The position numbers and the translations under genes are program-made. This document shows, piece by piece, positions 1 through 12,535 of a DNA stretch of 64,000 nt. Within the stretch, counting starts at the first letter, position 1, and every line of letters begins with the position of its first letter. The notes beneath the pieces are model-generated. The model ran no database searches and was not told the origin of the DNA. It was given only the letters and a program-made list of their open reading frames with translations. This DNA comes from Embiotoca jacksoni (taxonomy: Eukaryota > Chordata > Actinopteri > Embiotocidae). Location of the stretch: the NCBI GenBank assembly GCA_022577435.1, contig JAKOON010000085.1, positions 714,475-778,474 on the forward strand, given 5' to 3'.

Positions 1-536
1 ACAGAAGACATCAACAACAATGCGTTTCCAACAGCAACACAACGATAATTGCTTTAATTTATTTTCTCAAATTTGATGAGGATTTCCTGTAATTATGGAC
101 AAGAACCTGGAAGAACTGATCCAAAACACACCGAGGTCAGAGGATGGAAAGAGAATGAAACTGCTCGTTAATGAATACAGAACGATTGCATCATTTGTCG
201 GTTTGTCTCAGTTGGACAGTTGACGGCAGAACCAGAAGGACAGCGAACGCATCATAACGTCACCAATGTGATGAAACGCTGCGTTTCTGTGTTTTCATCT
301 TAAATAAAAACTCCCCAAACACACAAACTCGTATCTCCTCTCACGGTTGCCAAGCCGACGGCGCGGCAGCCAACCGTGTGTTTGAAATTGATTAACTCAT
401 TTCTATTCACGCCTGCTGCTTCTTTGAGCCGAGACAAAGAGGAAGTCCCTTCAGCACAACAAGGACGGCGGACAGATTAATCACCGGCGATGGATTCGTT
501 TAATACGCCGACGCGCGAGAGACCAAGTTAATTCGG
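1..536. other. Unique non-coding DNA
   Basis: I see no exon, RNA gene or recognisable repeat here. Composition is mixed and there is no tandem structure. Confidence 0.5.
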
Positions 537-537
537 T

Positions 538-592
538 GGTCGGGGGTGGGGGGGGTTGGGAGGGGGGTGTCCTAAAGGGGGGAGGGGGTGCT
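538..592 (+). repeat. G-rich tract with G-quadruplex potential
   Basis: Several runs of three to eight G on the plus strand (around 542-560, 561-567, 577-588) separated by short linkers satisfy the usual four-run G-quadruplex pattern. No gene is visible next to it, so no promoter role is claimed. Confidence 0.6.
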
Positions 593-717
593 CCGTGAAA
601 GGTGACCAACGGATCAGGAGATGAGAGCGATCGATGTGGAGCTCGGTTCGGTGATTAAGGCGATCGCTCTGATAATTAAACCTTCAGACACTCTTATTGA
701 ACGCTGCGTAACCCGAC

Positions 718-767
718 ACCGTGACGACGCCATGACGACGCCGTGACGACACCATGACGACGCCGCT
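718..767 (+). repeat. Short tandem repeat, about 12-bp unit
   Basis: About four imperfect copies of a unit close to ATGACGACGCCG, alternating CCATGA and CCGTGA starts. It is a small minisatellite with no coding interpretation. Confidence 0.65.
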
Positions 768-814
768 GTGGTGACATCACACCGACTAACTGAGCAGCAG
801 CACGCCATCAAGCC

Positions 815-816
<2 letters not shown>

Positions 817-863
<47 letters not shown>

Positions 864-879
864 TGTCTGTCTGTCTGTC

Positions 880-910
<31 letters not shown>

Positions 911-919
911 CTGTCTGTC

Positions 920-971
<52 letters not shown>
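817..971 (+). repeat. Compound TG / CTGT microsatellite
   Basis: About 155 bases of TG dinucleotides, interrupted twice by blocks of five or so CTGT tetranucleotides (near 862-885 and 911-925). The two similar CTGT blocks within TG suggest one internal duplication of a TG-CTGT module. Apparent reading frames across it (Cys-Val or Thr-His repeats) are artefacts. Confidence 0.97.
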
Positions 972-972
<1 letters not shown>

Positions 973-1407
973 TAACAGACTTGGGAGCAAACTTCTTTTC
1001 TTGCTCTAATCATGGAGTTGTTGGTGAGTGAAAGGTTTGTTGAGTCCTCGTTGATGGAAGCGATCGGTTCCTGATCGTTATCGTCTCCATTCATCGACCT
1101 CTCCTCTTTCTTCTTTTTGAGTGTCGCAAGTCTTTTGGCTTCGAATGTTTACTTTTAGCTGCTGGGATGATTTATCATTTATGATTTGTCATTTTTAGCT
1201 CCGCCCAGGAAGCTCCTTATCTCAAATGTTCACTTCAACAGGATTCAGATAAATGGTAGAAAATTGGTGGATGGATTTTCCAGTCGACACAAAAATAAAT
1301 AAAAAACAAATAAAATTTGATAATTTAAGTTCTTTGCTAAATACAACCATAAAATGTTTTTCATCTCCGGGTCTGTCTGTATCTAAAAGTAGATGCAGCG
1401 TTTGGGT
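972..1407. other. Unique non-coding DNA
   Basis: No gene or repeat recognised. It is AT-rich near 1290-1330. Confidence 0.45.
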
Positions 1408-1665
1408 GTATAAGTGCCATAAAGTGTGATACCACTGAGGGCCACCAGGGGCTGGCTCCAAAAAAAACTCAACAGGGATATGTTTGGGGATGTGGCTAGT
1501 TTGATTGACAGTCCTCGGCTGCCGGGAGGTTTCCTGTATGGGTGGGCAGGGCCAGGTGTACCCTCACTCCTCCCCCGCTTGTCCAAATATGGTCACTTCT
1601 GGCACCAACAAAAAGAGATGGCAACGGACGAAATGTCAGACTGGAGGCTTCAAACTGTCCGTTGA
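1408..1665 (+). mobile_element. Family A dispersed element, old diverged copy
   Basis: This stretch aligns in order with the two modules of the 565-bp family A element: the part reading ACCACTGAGGGCCACCAGG, then a shortened middle with TTTGATTGACAG, then the segment with GTCCAAATATGGTCACTTCT and a GGAGGCTTCAA end. It is clearly more diverged than the copies at 19.8, 21.3 and 26 kb and has lost the centre. The class of the parent transposon is not known to me. Confidence 0.8.
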
Positions 1666-2429
1666 AAACAGCTCTCAAGAATTATAATTAAGATGTTTCT
1701 TTTTAATACTTTTTGTTGTCTGAATTCAATGTTTTTTAAGACTAAATTGAGTTGACAAAGCGTCTTCTCCTCCCACAGCTTACCTCCTTGTTCACAACAA
1801 CTGAAGTGGATTGCGAGGGTCTGAATAGCCTCAGGACTCCACAGCTTCCTCCCACTTACTTCTACAGCATCAATACAACTTGCTGTCTTCCTCCTGCATC
1901 ACCGTCCACGACAGCCGTAATACCGACTCATGGAAATCACTCAGAGGCTGGAACACAGTTCATCGCCTATTCATGCACTGAAAAACATAAGAGGAGGAGG
2001 AGGAGGAGGCGATGATGATGGTGGTGGTGGTGCCAATATCGAAGGAAATAAATGTCACGGCCTGTTTCCGTCCCACCCTCCGCCTCCCGCCCGCCTCCTG
2101 CCTGTCGTCTCAGATTAATGGCGTGTGGAGAGGAGGATTCTTCAGAGTTAATCTGGGCGGTGGCGTGTTGTCAGCACCGCCGACGAGGGCCGATTTCCCC
2201 CGGGGGGGGTCTCGTATCTTCCTCTCCTCCACTTTCTCTCAGTTTGTAGAGAGGAGGACACAAACAGGAGCAGGAATAAATTATCTGTGTGTCGTCTTGT
2301 ATTTCCAAGAAATGGAAATCAGTCATAGAAATTCCACAATATTCTTTGGACTGAATTATTCTGGTTGGACTTCCTGAAGGAGGACGATGTGACGACACAC
2401 TGATCTTTAAACATGATATTTATTTAGTT
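1666..2429. other. Unique non-coding DNA with a short GGA/GAT/GGT run
   Basis: At 1990-2032 there is a run of GGA triplets passing into GAT and then GGT triplets. The rest shows no recognisable gene. Short open frames here lack coding features or similarity that I can recognise. Confidence 0.45.
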
Positions 2430-2522
2430 CATCCTTCGGACCGAGAGAACGTCTGTGCCGAGCGTGAAGGAATCCCCTCCAGGCCTTCTTCAGATATCTC
2501 GCTCGTGATAACGAGATGATTT
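2430..2522 (+). mobile_element. Family B dispersed repeat, decayed fragment
   Basis: The order of motifs (GAACGTCTGTGCC, then AAGGAATCCCCTCCAGG, then CTTCAGATATCTCGCT) follows the better family B copies at 5.4, 32.3 and 50.6 kb. It matches, from memory, a very abundant percomorph dispersed repeat that reads roughly GTTTGTGCCAAATTTGAAG then TTCTTGAGATATC. It is heavily mutated and truncated. Confidence 0.55.
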
Positions 2523-4575
2523 GAAAACATAATGATCTGTGGCGGTTTAACACCGTCGAGGATCTTCAGTTCCAAAAAGGAAACACAGTTGCGCCGCAAG
2601 CGAAAGGCGACACGGCGTGAAAACATGTGACGCATGTTTGTTTGGGTTCACGGCGGGAGCAGTTTTATCCGTCCCGCAGGATTGCTGTGGCGACGGGAAG
2701 ACAATTACGGCGTGTCACCGGGATCAGCGCTGAAAAACCAGGCGAGGGAAACGACAGCCGTATGACAGCAGCTTTAATTCGCCGCGGCTCTTTATGCGGG
2801 AGGTCGTGATGGTGAACGCTGCGGTGGAGATGTGGCCGTGCGAGCCGAGGCTGTAATCTTCTTTATACACCGAATAACAAAACCGATGCATGAAAACAGG
2901 AAGCACATAAAACGTTTGCTCTGCTTCTGTTGTAGCACAAAGAAAGTTGAGGTTGGAAGCAGGAAGGTCGATCCTCCTCCAGAACGGGTTTTCACCCGAC
3001 GGTCTCACCTGCAGATCACAGCGGCCGCAGAAGTAATTACCTACGATTAATTCAGCTCGGACGTTTCCGTGGACCCGACCAGACCTCTTGCTGTGATGCA
3101 TTTTGAAGGAGCTGGAAGCACTCAAACATATGAACATCTATTACAAGACCGGTTTCAGAGCTGACTGCTGTAGAATTATAACTCCGGTTGAATGAGGGGA
3201 GTCGTGACCCAGCGGGTGTCCACGGTAACCGAGCTGAAGGAAATCACCGGCTTCACTTCACCGCCACCATAATGAGTGTGAACAGCAGCTTGTGTCTGAG
3301 TATGAGAGAATATGTTGAATGGAAATGAGGTTTGAACAGGTGGTTATGTAGTATTTGAGGACCAGATGATTACTAGCTGCAGTGATGCTTTATGAATCCA
3401 TGGAAGGAGTGTTTGGTTCGCCCACCGACCATAGTCAATCATGGACGTAGTGAGGTGCTCACAGCTACTTCCTGTTCAGAGATTAAGGTTTATTAGAGAT
3501 ATAACCTGAACAATGACAGCGTTCATGGGATGAAATAAACCGGAATGATCCTTTACCTTCAAATGATTTGAGTCAGAAGCAGGTTTTTCTTCTATTCAAC
3601 TGTAATTTAAATTTTCCTCTCAGACTTTAAGTAAATGATTTAGTTTGGCTGTTTTTCACCGGTCAACAAAGTAATTGAATTGTGCAGAATATCCGATTGG
3701 TTTCTGTGTGTCGGACCGAGTGTGTGACCGTCTGCAAAATGAAATTGAATCGTGCCGAGACAATGGTGTAAAAAAAAAGAAAAAAAAAAAGACATCAGTG
3801 TAATAACACAGAAGAGACAATCACTGTCGGGCTGAAAATGGATTCCATTTGTGTCGGAGGCTCATTTCATTGTAGTTCAGACAAAGAGTGACACAGTTCA
3901 TGGTGCTGAATTCATCAATTAATCTGCATCCACCTCCATCCGTCCACCCTCCTCTTCCTCTCCTCTTCCTCTCCTCTCTCCTCCTCTTCTTCTATTGTGT
4001 TTGAGGCGCCTCTCATTTTTTCACGTCGCCGCTGAGTGGCACCTCTCCATTTTTAATCAACGACTTCGTGAGTAAAGATAGTGCCGCGCTTCAATCCAGT
4101 CAAAGAGCGTCGGATGTGTTCTTGAATTAATCTATCAGCTTTCTGTCTCCATCATAAAGAATACATCCTATTGTTGAGGAGTAGATTCTCATCTGGGGGA
4201 TGTTGAATGGCAGCGCAGGAGAACAATGGCTGCGTCGTGTTTCCACCAGCCTCGTCTCCGGTGCTCGCCGAGGATCCCGTCGGTGTCAACGCCCGGCCGA
4301 TCCGATTTAAGAGCTCTGTCAGGTGGAAATGTGATGAACTGCATTCATCCTGGAGATTAAAACCAAATGAGTTCCCATTAAAGCAAAGCATGACTCTATT
4401 ATCACAATCTGAGGGAGCGAGAAGATCCGAGGGCGAAGGGTCAGAAGCAACCACGACTTCAGGGTGAAGCCAGCGAGGACGTCTGAGACACGTCAACTTC
4501 TCTATAAACACAAAACCAACATCTTTTCATTATAATCTCAGTCGCCAGTATGAACCAGCTGGTGAGGATGATCTC
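2523..4575. other. Unique non-coding DNA
   Basis: About 2 kb without a recognisable gene. It contains an A-rich stretch at 3770-3790 and a CT-rich stretch at 3948-3995 of CCTCTT-like units. Open frames of 60-137 codons occur on both strands but overlap each other and show no domain, signal peptide or convincing splice structure. Confidence 0.45.
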
Positions 4576-4690
4576 AGCAGCATCAACCCAACGTGATGTC
4601 ACCTGTTGGTTCATGAACGGACACTTCGAAGCCTCCAGTCTGGTTGGCTGTCGCCATCTCGGTTGTTTTGGAAACAGGCGTAACCGTAGT
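4576..4690 (-). mobile_element. Family A second-module fragment
   Basis: Read on the minus strand this is the far end of family A: GATGGCGACAGCC, then a GGAGGCTTCGAAGTGTCC segment, a TTCATGAACC stretch and a GATGTCA-like end. Only the outer 100 or so bases of the second module are present. Confidence 0.65.
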
Positions 4691-5327
4691 TACACCATCA
4701 GCACCGACCGTGAGCTGCAACCAAAGACATCAAAAAAGCTCGAATCTGAATCCAAAAATAAATTGAAGTCCAAGTTGTGAAAGCTGCTCAATGAACAGAT
4801 CCGACGGGCTCCTGTGTTTCTGTTGGTTTGGAGTCTCTGAGTTTTTTGTCCTCGTGATGATATCTGAGTTTCTTGGTAAAACCAGAGTAGTGAACGCTGG
4901 TTTGATCGGTTGGGATCATGTTTTTTTTTTTCTAGTAGCCAGAAAGGAAATGACAGCATAAGAACTTCTATAGATTTTAGAAAAGCTCCTTCTCAGTTCT
5001 TCAGTTTGAAATTTGCTTGAAATTTTTACATTTTCTTTGTTTTGTGCAAAGTACTTAAAGTTGAAAAGAAGTTTTCAAAAGTGTAAAATTCATGCATTTT
5101 ATTTTCATGGCAAGCATCAATATGTGCATGATTGTGTTTCATAAGCAACGTAATTTTGTGTTCTCGTTTGTCTCCGAGCTCTCCGAGCTGACACAAGGAA
5201 TCGTATCTTTGTGTTTATTAGATTTATCAGGAACTAAACATATTACCAGTCAAGTTGCCTTTTAGATCCAGACTCAATGTTCGTGAGATGTGTTTTTACC
5301 AAGAATGAGACGGGTGTAACATCACAG
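4691..5327. other. Unique non-coding DNA
   Basis: Nothing recognised apart from a T homopolymer at 4920-4933 and a generally AT-rich composition. Confidence 0.45.
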
Positions 5328-5495
5328 TAACCGTGATCTTTGACCCTGAACACTTAATGACTTCATCCTTGAGTCCGAGTGAATGTTTGCACCAAACGTG
5401 GAGAAATTCCCTCGAAGCGTTCTTGAGTTGTTGCAGTGACGGACGGACAAATAACCTGAAACCCGGATGCCTCCGCCGGTCGCTGGCGTAAAAGT
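5328..5495 (+). mobile_element. Family B dispersed repeat
   Basis: It aligns with the copies at 32.2, 50.6 and (inverted) 63.8 kb: a GTGATCTTTGACC start, TGAGTCCGAGTGAATGTTTG, GAGAAATTCCCTCGAAGCG, GACGGACGGACAAATAACC, and GGATGCCTCCGCCGGTCGC near the end. This is the full order of landmarks I know for the percomorph family. The parent class is uncertain; it may be non-autonomous. Confidence 0.72.
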
Positions 5496-6390
5496 CGAAG
5501 AGGAGCGTCATTCCGCCGGCCGAATTCACAAACTCTTTGTCTCCATTTCAGCCCTTCATCCGGATTTTTCTCCCCCGAAAACGGAGCTTTAACAAAGCGG
5601 ACTTTGCTGGTTTTCATCCTCATGTTGAAGTAAATCAAGACAAAGAAGGAAACTAAAGTCCGGAAGAAAAACAACAAGTCTTTGCTGATGTATTTGGCGT
5701 CCCATTCTGTGATGACATCATAACTCAGCCTCATCCAACACCTTCGCTCGGAGGCTTTAATATAAAATATTCCAGGCAGATGTTGGCAGCTTCTCGCCGT
5801 CCTCCTCACCTTGGAGAGTTTTTCATCCTGGAATGGGGACAGAGACGTTTCACTCTTTTTGGCTCGACGTGATCTCTTTCCTCTCCGGCAGCTCGTCTTC
5901 CTCCGACTGACGAAGACGCCTCTTTTTTTTTGACTCCTTTCCTGGAAAATCCGCCACCAGGCAGCAGGTGGTACATATTTCATGAAGTGTGGATCACTGG
6001 TGTGTTTCATTTATACAGCGGGCTTCAAACGTCTGAGAGCACATCAAGAATCTGTCATGATTTTATTCAATCCTGGAAATCATCAGAAAGTTTCAAACAG
6101 CAGACTTTAAACATGAAGAAAAAATATTTCAGATCCTGAACTATTTCTAGGTCATCAATGAAACCGAAGCAGATCGGTGTCATCAACCATCTTTGTTGTT
6201 TCCTTCCATTGAAGCACATTCAGACAACACTCAGCTGGATTTGATCGACTAGTTAAAAGATCGTTCTAATAAATCAAACCGTTGATCAGCTGGCTGACGG
6301 TGGGTCAAATGGAAGAGCAGGTTGTCCACTAACTTTGTGGAAACTGGATTCGTCGGATCCAAAGAACGATCAGACAGACCAGAAGTGATC
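5496..6390. other. Unique non-coding DNA
   Basis: No repeat recognised. A minus-strand open frame of 215 codons covers 5363-6010, but it runs out of the family B repeat, is rich in Arg and Lys, and has no domain I can name. I treat it as chance. Confidence 0.45.
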
Positions 6391-9300
6391 AATACATCAA
6401 TACATTAATACACCAATACATTAATACATTAATACACCAATACACCAATACATTAATACACCAATACATTAATACACCAATACATTAATACATCAATACA
6501 CCAATACATTAATACACCAATACACCAATACATTAATACACCAATACACCAATACATTAATACACCAATACACCAATACATTAATACATTAATACACCAA
6601 TACATTAATACATCAATACACCAATACATTAATACACCAATACATTAATACATCAATACACCAATACATTAATACACCAATACATTAATACACCAATACA
6701 TTAATACATCAATACACCAATACATTAATACACCAATACACCAATACATTAATACATTAATACATTAATACACCAATACATTAATACATCAATACACCAA
6801 TACATTAATACACCAATACATTAATACACCAATACATTAATACATCAATACATCAATACATGAATACACCAATACATTAATACACCAATACATTAATACA
6901 CTAATACATTAATACATTAATACATCAATACACCAATACACCAATACATTAATACACCAATACACCAATACATCAATACACCAATACATTAATACATTAA
7001 TACATCAATACACCAATACACCAATACATTAATACACCAATACATGAATACATTAATACATCAATACACCAATACACCAATACACCAATAAATCAATACA
7101 CCAATACATTAATAAATCAATACACCAATACATTAATATATCAATACACCAATACACCAAAACATTAATACACCAATACACCAATACATTAATACATTAA
7201 TACATCAATACATCAATACACCAATACATCAATACATCAATACATGAATACACCAATACATTAATACATCAAAACACCAATACATTAATACACCAATACA
7301 CCAATACATTAATACACCAATACATCAATACATCAATACACCAATACATTAATACATCAATACACCAATAAATCAATACACCAATACATTATTAAATCAA
7401 TACACCAATACATTAATATATCAATACATCAATACACCAATACACCAATATATTAATACATTAATACATTAACACATCAATACACCAATACACCAATACA
7501 TTAATACACCAATACATCAGTACATCAATACATTAATACACCAATACATTTATACATCAATACACCAATATATTAATACATCAATACACCAATACTATAA
7601 TACACCAGTACATTAATACACCAATACATGAATACACCAATACACCAATACACTAATACACTAATACATTAATATATTAATACATCAATACACCAATACA
7701 TTAATACATCAATACATCAATACACTAATACACTAATACATTAATACATTAATACATCAATACATTAATACACCAATACATTAATATATCAATACACCAA
7801 TACATTAATACATCAATACATTAATACATCAATACATCAATACATTAATATATCAATACACCAATACATTAATATATCAATACATCAATACATCAATAAT
7901 TTAATACATTAATACATCAATACATCAATACACCAATACATTAACACACCAATACATCAATACATCAATACATTAATATATTAATACATCAATACATCAA
8001 TACACCAATACATTAACACACCAATACACCAATACATTAATATATTAATACATTAATACATTAATACATCAATACATCAATACACCAATACATTAACACA
8101 CCAATACACCAATACATTAATACATTAATACATCAATAACTTAATACATCAATACATCAATACATTAATACATCAATACATCAATACACCAATACATTAA
8201 CACACCAATACACCAATACATTAATATATTAATACATTAATACATTAATACATCAATACATTAATACATCAATACATCAATACACCAATACATTAACACA
8301 CCAATACATTAATACATTAATACATTAATACATCAATACATCAATACATTAATACATTAATACATCAATACATTAATACATCAATACATCAATACACCAA
8401 TACATTAACACACCAATACACCAATACATTAATATATTAATACATTAATACATTAATACATCAATACATTAATACATCAATACATCAATACACCAATACA
8501 TTAACACACCAATACATTAATACATTAATACATTAATACATCAATACATCAATACACCAATACATTAACACACCAATACATTAATACATCAATACATTAA
8601 TACATCAATACATCAATACATTAATACATTAATACATCAATACATTAATATATCAATACACCAATACATTAATATATCAATACATCAATAATTTAATACA
8701 TTAATACATCAATACATCAATACACCAATACATTAATATATCAATACATTAATATATCAATACACCAATACATCAATACACCAATACATTAATATATCAA
8801 TACATCAATAATTTAATACATTAATACATCAATACATCAATACACCAATACATTAACACACCAATACACCAATACATCAATACATTAATACATTAATACA
8901 TCAATACATTAATACATCAATACACCAATACATTAACACACCAATACACCAATACATTAATACATCAATACATTAATACATCAATACATTAATACATCAA
9001 TACATCAATACATTAATACATTAATACATCAATACATTAATATATCAATACATCAATAATTTAATACATTAATACATCAATACATCAATACACCAATACA
9101 TTAACACACCAATACACCAATACATCAATACATCAATACATTAATACATCAATAAATCAATACATTAATACATTAATACATCAATACATTAATATATCAA
9201 TACACCAATACATTAATATATCAATACATCAATAATTTAATACATTAATACATCAATACATCAATACACCAATACATTAATACATCAATACATTAATACA

Positions 9301-12036
9301 TCAATACATTAATATATCAATACACCAATACATTAATATATCAATACATCAATAATTTAATACATTAATACATTAATACACCAATACATTAATACATCAA
9401 TACACCAATACATTAATACACCAATACATTAATACACCAATACATTAATACATCAATACATCAATACATGAATACACCAATACATTAATACACCAATACA
9501 TTAATACACTAATACATTAATACATTAATACATCAATACACCAATACACCAATACATTAATACACCAATACATGAATACATTAATACATCAATACACCAA
9601 TACACCAATACACCAATAAATCAATACACCAATACATTAATAAATCAATACACCAATACATTAATATATCAATACACCAATACACCAAAACATTAATACA
9701 CCAATACATTAATACATTAATACATCAATACACCAATACATCAATACATCAATACATGAATACACCAATACATTAATACATCAAAACACCAATACATTAA
9801 TACACCAATACACCAATACATTAATACACCAATACACCAATACATCAATACATCAATACATCAATACACCAATACATTAATACATCAATACATCAATACA
9901 TCAATAATTTAATACATTAATACATCAATACATCAATACACCAATACATTAACACACCAATACATCAATACATCAATACATTAATACATTAATACATCAA
10001 TACACCAATACATTAACACACCAATACACCAATACATTAATATATTAATACATTAATACATGAATACACCAATACATTAATACACCAATACATTAATACA
10101 CTAATACATTAATACATTAATACATCAATACACCAATACACCAATACATTAATACACCAATACATGAATACATTAATACATCAATACACCAATACACCAA
10201 TACACCAATAAATCAATACACCAATACATTAATAAATCAATACACCAATACATTAATATATCAATACATCAATAATTTAATACATTAATACATTAATACA
10301 TTAATACACCAATACATTAATACATCAATACACCAATACACCAATACACCAAAACATTAATACACCAATACATTAATACATTAATACATCAATACACCAA
10401 TACATCAATACATCAATACATGAATACACCAATACATTAATACATCAAAACACCAATACATTAATACACCAATACACCAATACATTAATACACCAATACA
10501 CCAATACATCAATACATCAATACATCAATACACCAATACATTAATACACCAATACACCAATACATTAATACACCAATACACCAATACATTAATACATCAA
10601 TACACCAATAAATCAATACACCAATACATTATTAAATCAATACACCAATACATTAATACATCAATACATGAATACACCAATACACCAATACACTAATACA
10701 TTAATATATTAATACATCAATACACCAATACATTAATACATCAATACATCAATACACTAATACACTAATACATTAATACATTAATACATCAATACATTAA
10801 TACACCAATATATTAATATATCAATACACCAATACATTAATACATCAATACATTAATACATCAATACATCAATACATTAATATATCAATACACCAATACA
10901 TTAATATATCAATACATCAATACATCAATAATTTAATACATTAATACATCAATACATCAATACACCAATACATTAACACACCAATACATCAATACATTAA
11001 TACATTAATACATCAATACACCAATACATTAACACACCAATACACCAATACATTAATATATTAATACATTAATACATTAATACATCAATACATCAATACA
11101 CCAATACATTAACACACCAATACACCAATACATTAATACATTAATACATCAATAACTTAATACATCAATACATCAATACATTAATACATCAATACATCAA
11201 TACACCAATACATTAACACACCAATACACCAATACATTAATATATCAATACATCAATAATTTAATACATTAATACATCAATACATCAATACACCAATACA
11301 TTAATATATCAATACATTAATATATCAATACACCAATACATCAATACACCAATACATTAATATATCAATACATCAATAATTTAATACATTAATACATCAA
11401 TACATCAATACACCAATACATTAACACACCAATACACCAATACATCAATACATTAATACATTAATACATCAATACATTAATACATCAATACACCAATACA
11501 TTAACACACCAATACACCAATACATTAATACATCAATACATTAATACATCAATACATTAATACATCAATACATCAATACATTAATACATTAATACATCAA
11601 TACATTAATATATCAATACATCAATAATTTAATACATTAATACATCAATACATTAATACACCAATACATCAATACATCAATACATTAATACATCAATACA
11701 TCAATACATTAATACATTAATACATCAATACATTAATATATCAATACACCAATACATTAATATATCAATACATCAATAATTTAATACATTAATACATCAA
11801 TACATCAATACACCAATACATTAATACATCAATACATTAATACATCAATACATTAATACATCAATACATCAATACATTAATACATCAATACATCAATACA
11901 TTAATACATTAATACATTAATACATCAATACATTAATACATCAATACATCAATACATCAATACATTAATACATTAATACATCAATACATTAATACATCAA
12001 TACATCAATACATCAATACGTTAATACAATAATACC
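6391..12036 (+). repeat. 5.6-kb array of an 8-bp repeat, AATACAYY
   Basis: About 705 consecutive 8-bp units. The consensus is AATACA followed by TT, CC or TC. Rarer units include AATACATG, AATACACT, AATATATT, AATAAATC, AACACACC and AATAATTT. Landmark units at 6391, 7391, 7591, 8135, 9463, 11255 and 12023 all start in the same 8-bp phase, so any net insertion or deletion between them is a multiple of eight. The plus strand has almost no G, only in the rare ATG and CAGT variants. Larger blocks recur: the unit set beginning AATACATG at about 6855 recurs at 9463 and 10055, and the set with AATAATTT at 8687 recurs at 11255. No spacer or embedded gene interrupts it. Confidence 0.98.
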
Positions 12037-12261
12037 CGTCTCCATGTAACAGATACAAAAATGGTTAGTTGCAACCCAAAAGTGATGACAATGATATACC
12101 TTACCTCGGTGTGTGTGCATGTGTGTGCGTGTGTGTGTCTGTGTAATTTTATGTAAAACTGCTTACCTGCTGAAAGTCGTCAGGTTGATGAGCCCGCTGT
12201 GACCCCCATCTCCTCACTGTGTCACCTGCTGACATGCGCAGGAAACGGGATGGGGTTCTCC
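12037..12261. repeat. Array flank with a short TG-rich tract
   Basis: Just after the 8-bp array is unique sequence with an imperfect TG run at 12108-12144, broken by GCA, GCG and CTG. Nothing else is seen. Confidence 0.6.
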
Positions 12262-12277
12262 ATGTGTGTGTATGTGT

Positions 12278-12339
<62 letters not shown>
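12262..12339 (+). repeat. TG microsatellite
   Basis: About 39 TG units, the first few broken by TA. It faces a complementary CA array 136 bases downstream. Confidence 0.97.
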
Positions 12340-12340
<1 letters not shown>

Positions 12341-12473
12341 CTCTCAGGTTCATCTTGTTGTGATTTCCTGGATGTTATAGCCTGATTTTGATGATAACAG
12401 CCTTCTGTCAGCAGTCTGCAGAAAACCTCCTATAAGCATTTCTGCCCCTTTAGTACCAACACAGCCTGAGTAC

Positions 12474-12474
<1 letters not shown>

Positions 12475-12534
<60 letters not shown>

Positions 12535-12535
12535 T
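12475..12535 (+). repeat. CA microsatellite
   Basis: About 30 CA units with a single CAA interruption near 12521. It is the inverted partner of the TG array at 12262-12339. Confidence 0.97.

Noticed and set aside
5363..6010. A 215-codon minus-strand frame
   Set aside because: It begins in unique DNA and runs into a family B repeat. It is Arg/Lys rich, without a recognisable domain or splice sites.
6391..12036. The 8-bp array considered as a CRISPR array or bacterial iteron origin
   Set aside because: There are no spacers between repeats, the unit is only 8 bases, and the context is clearly that of a fish genome.
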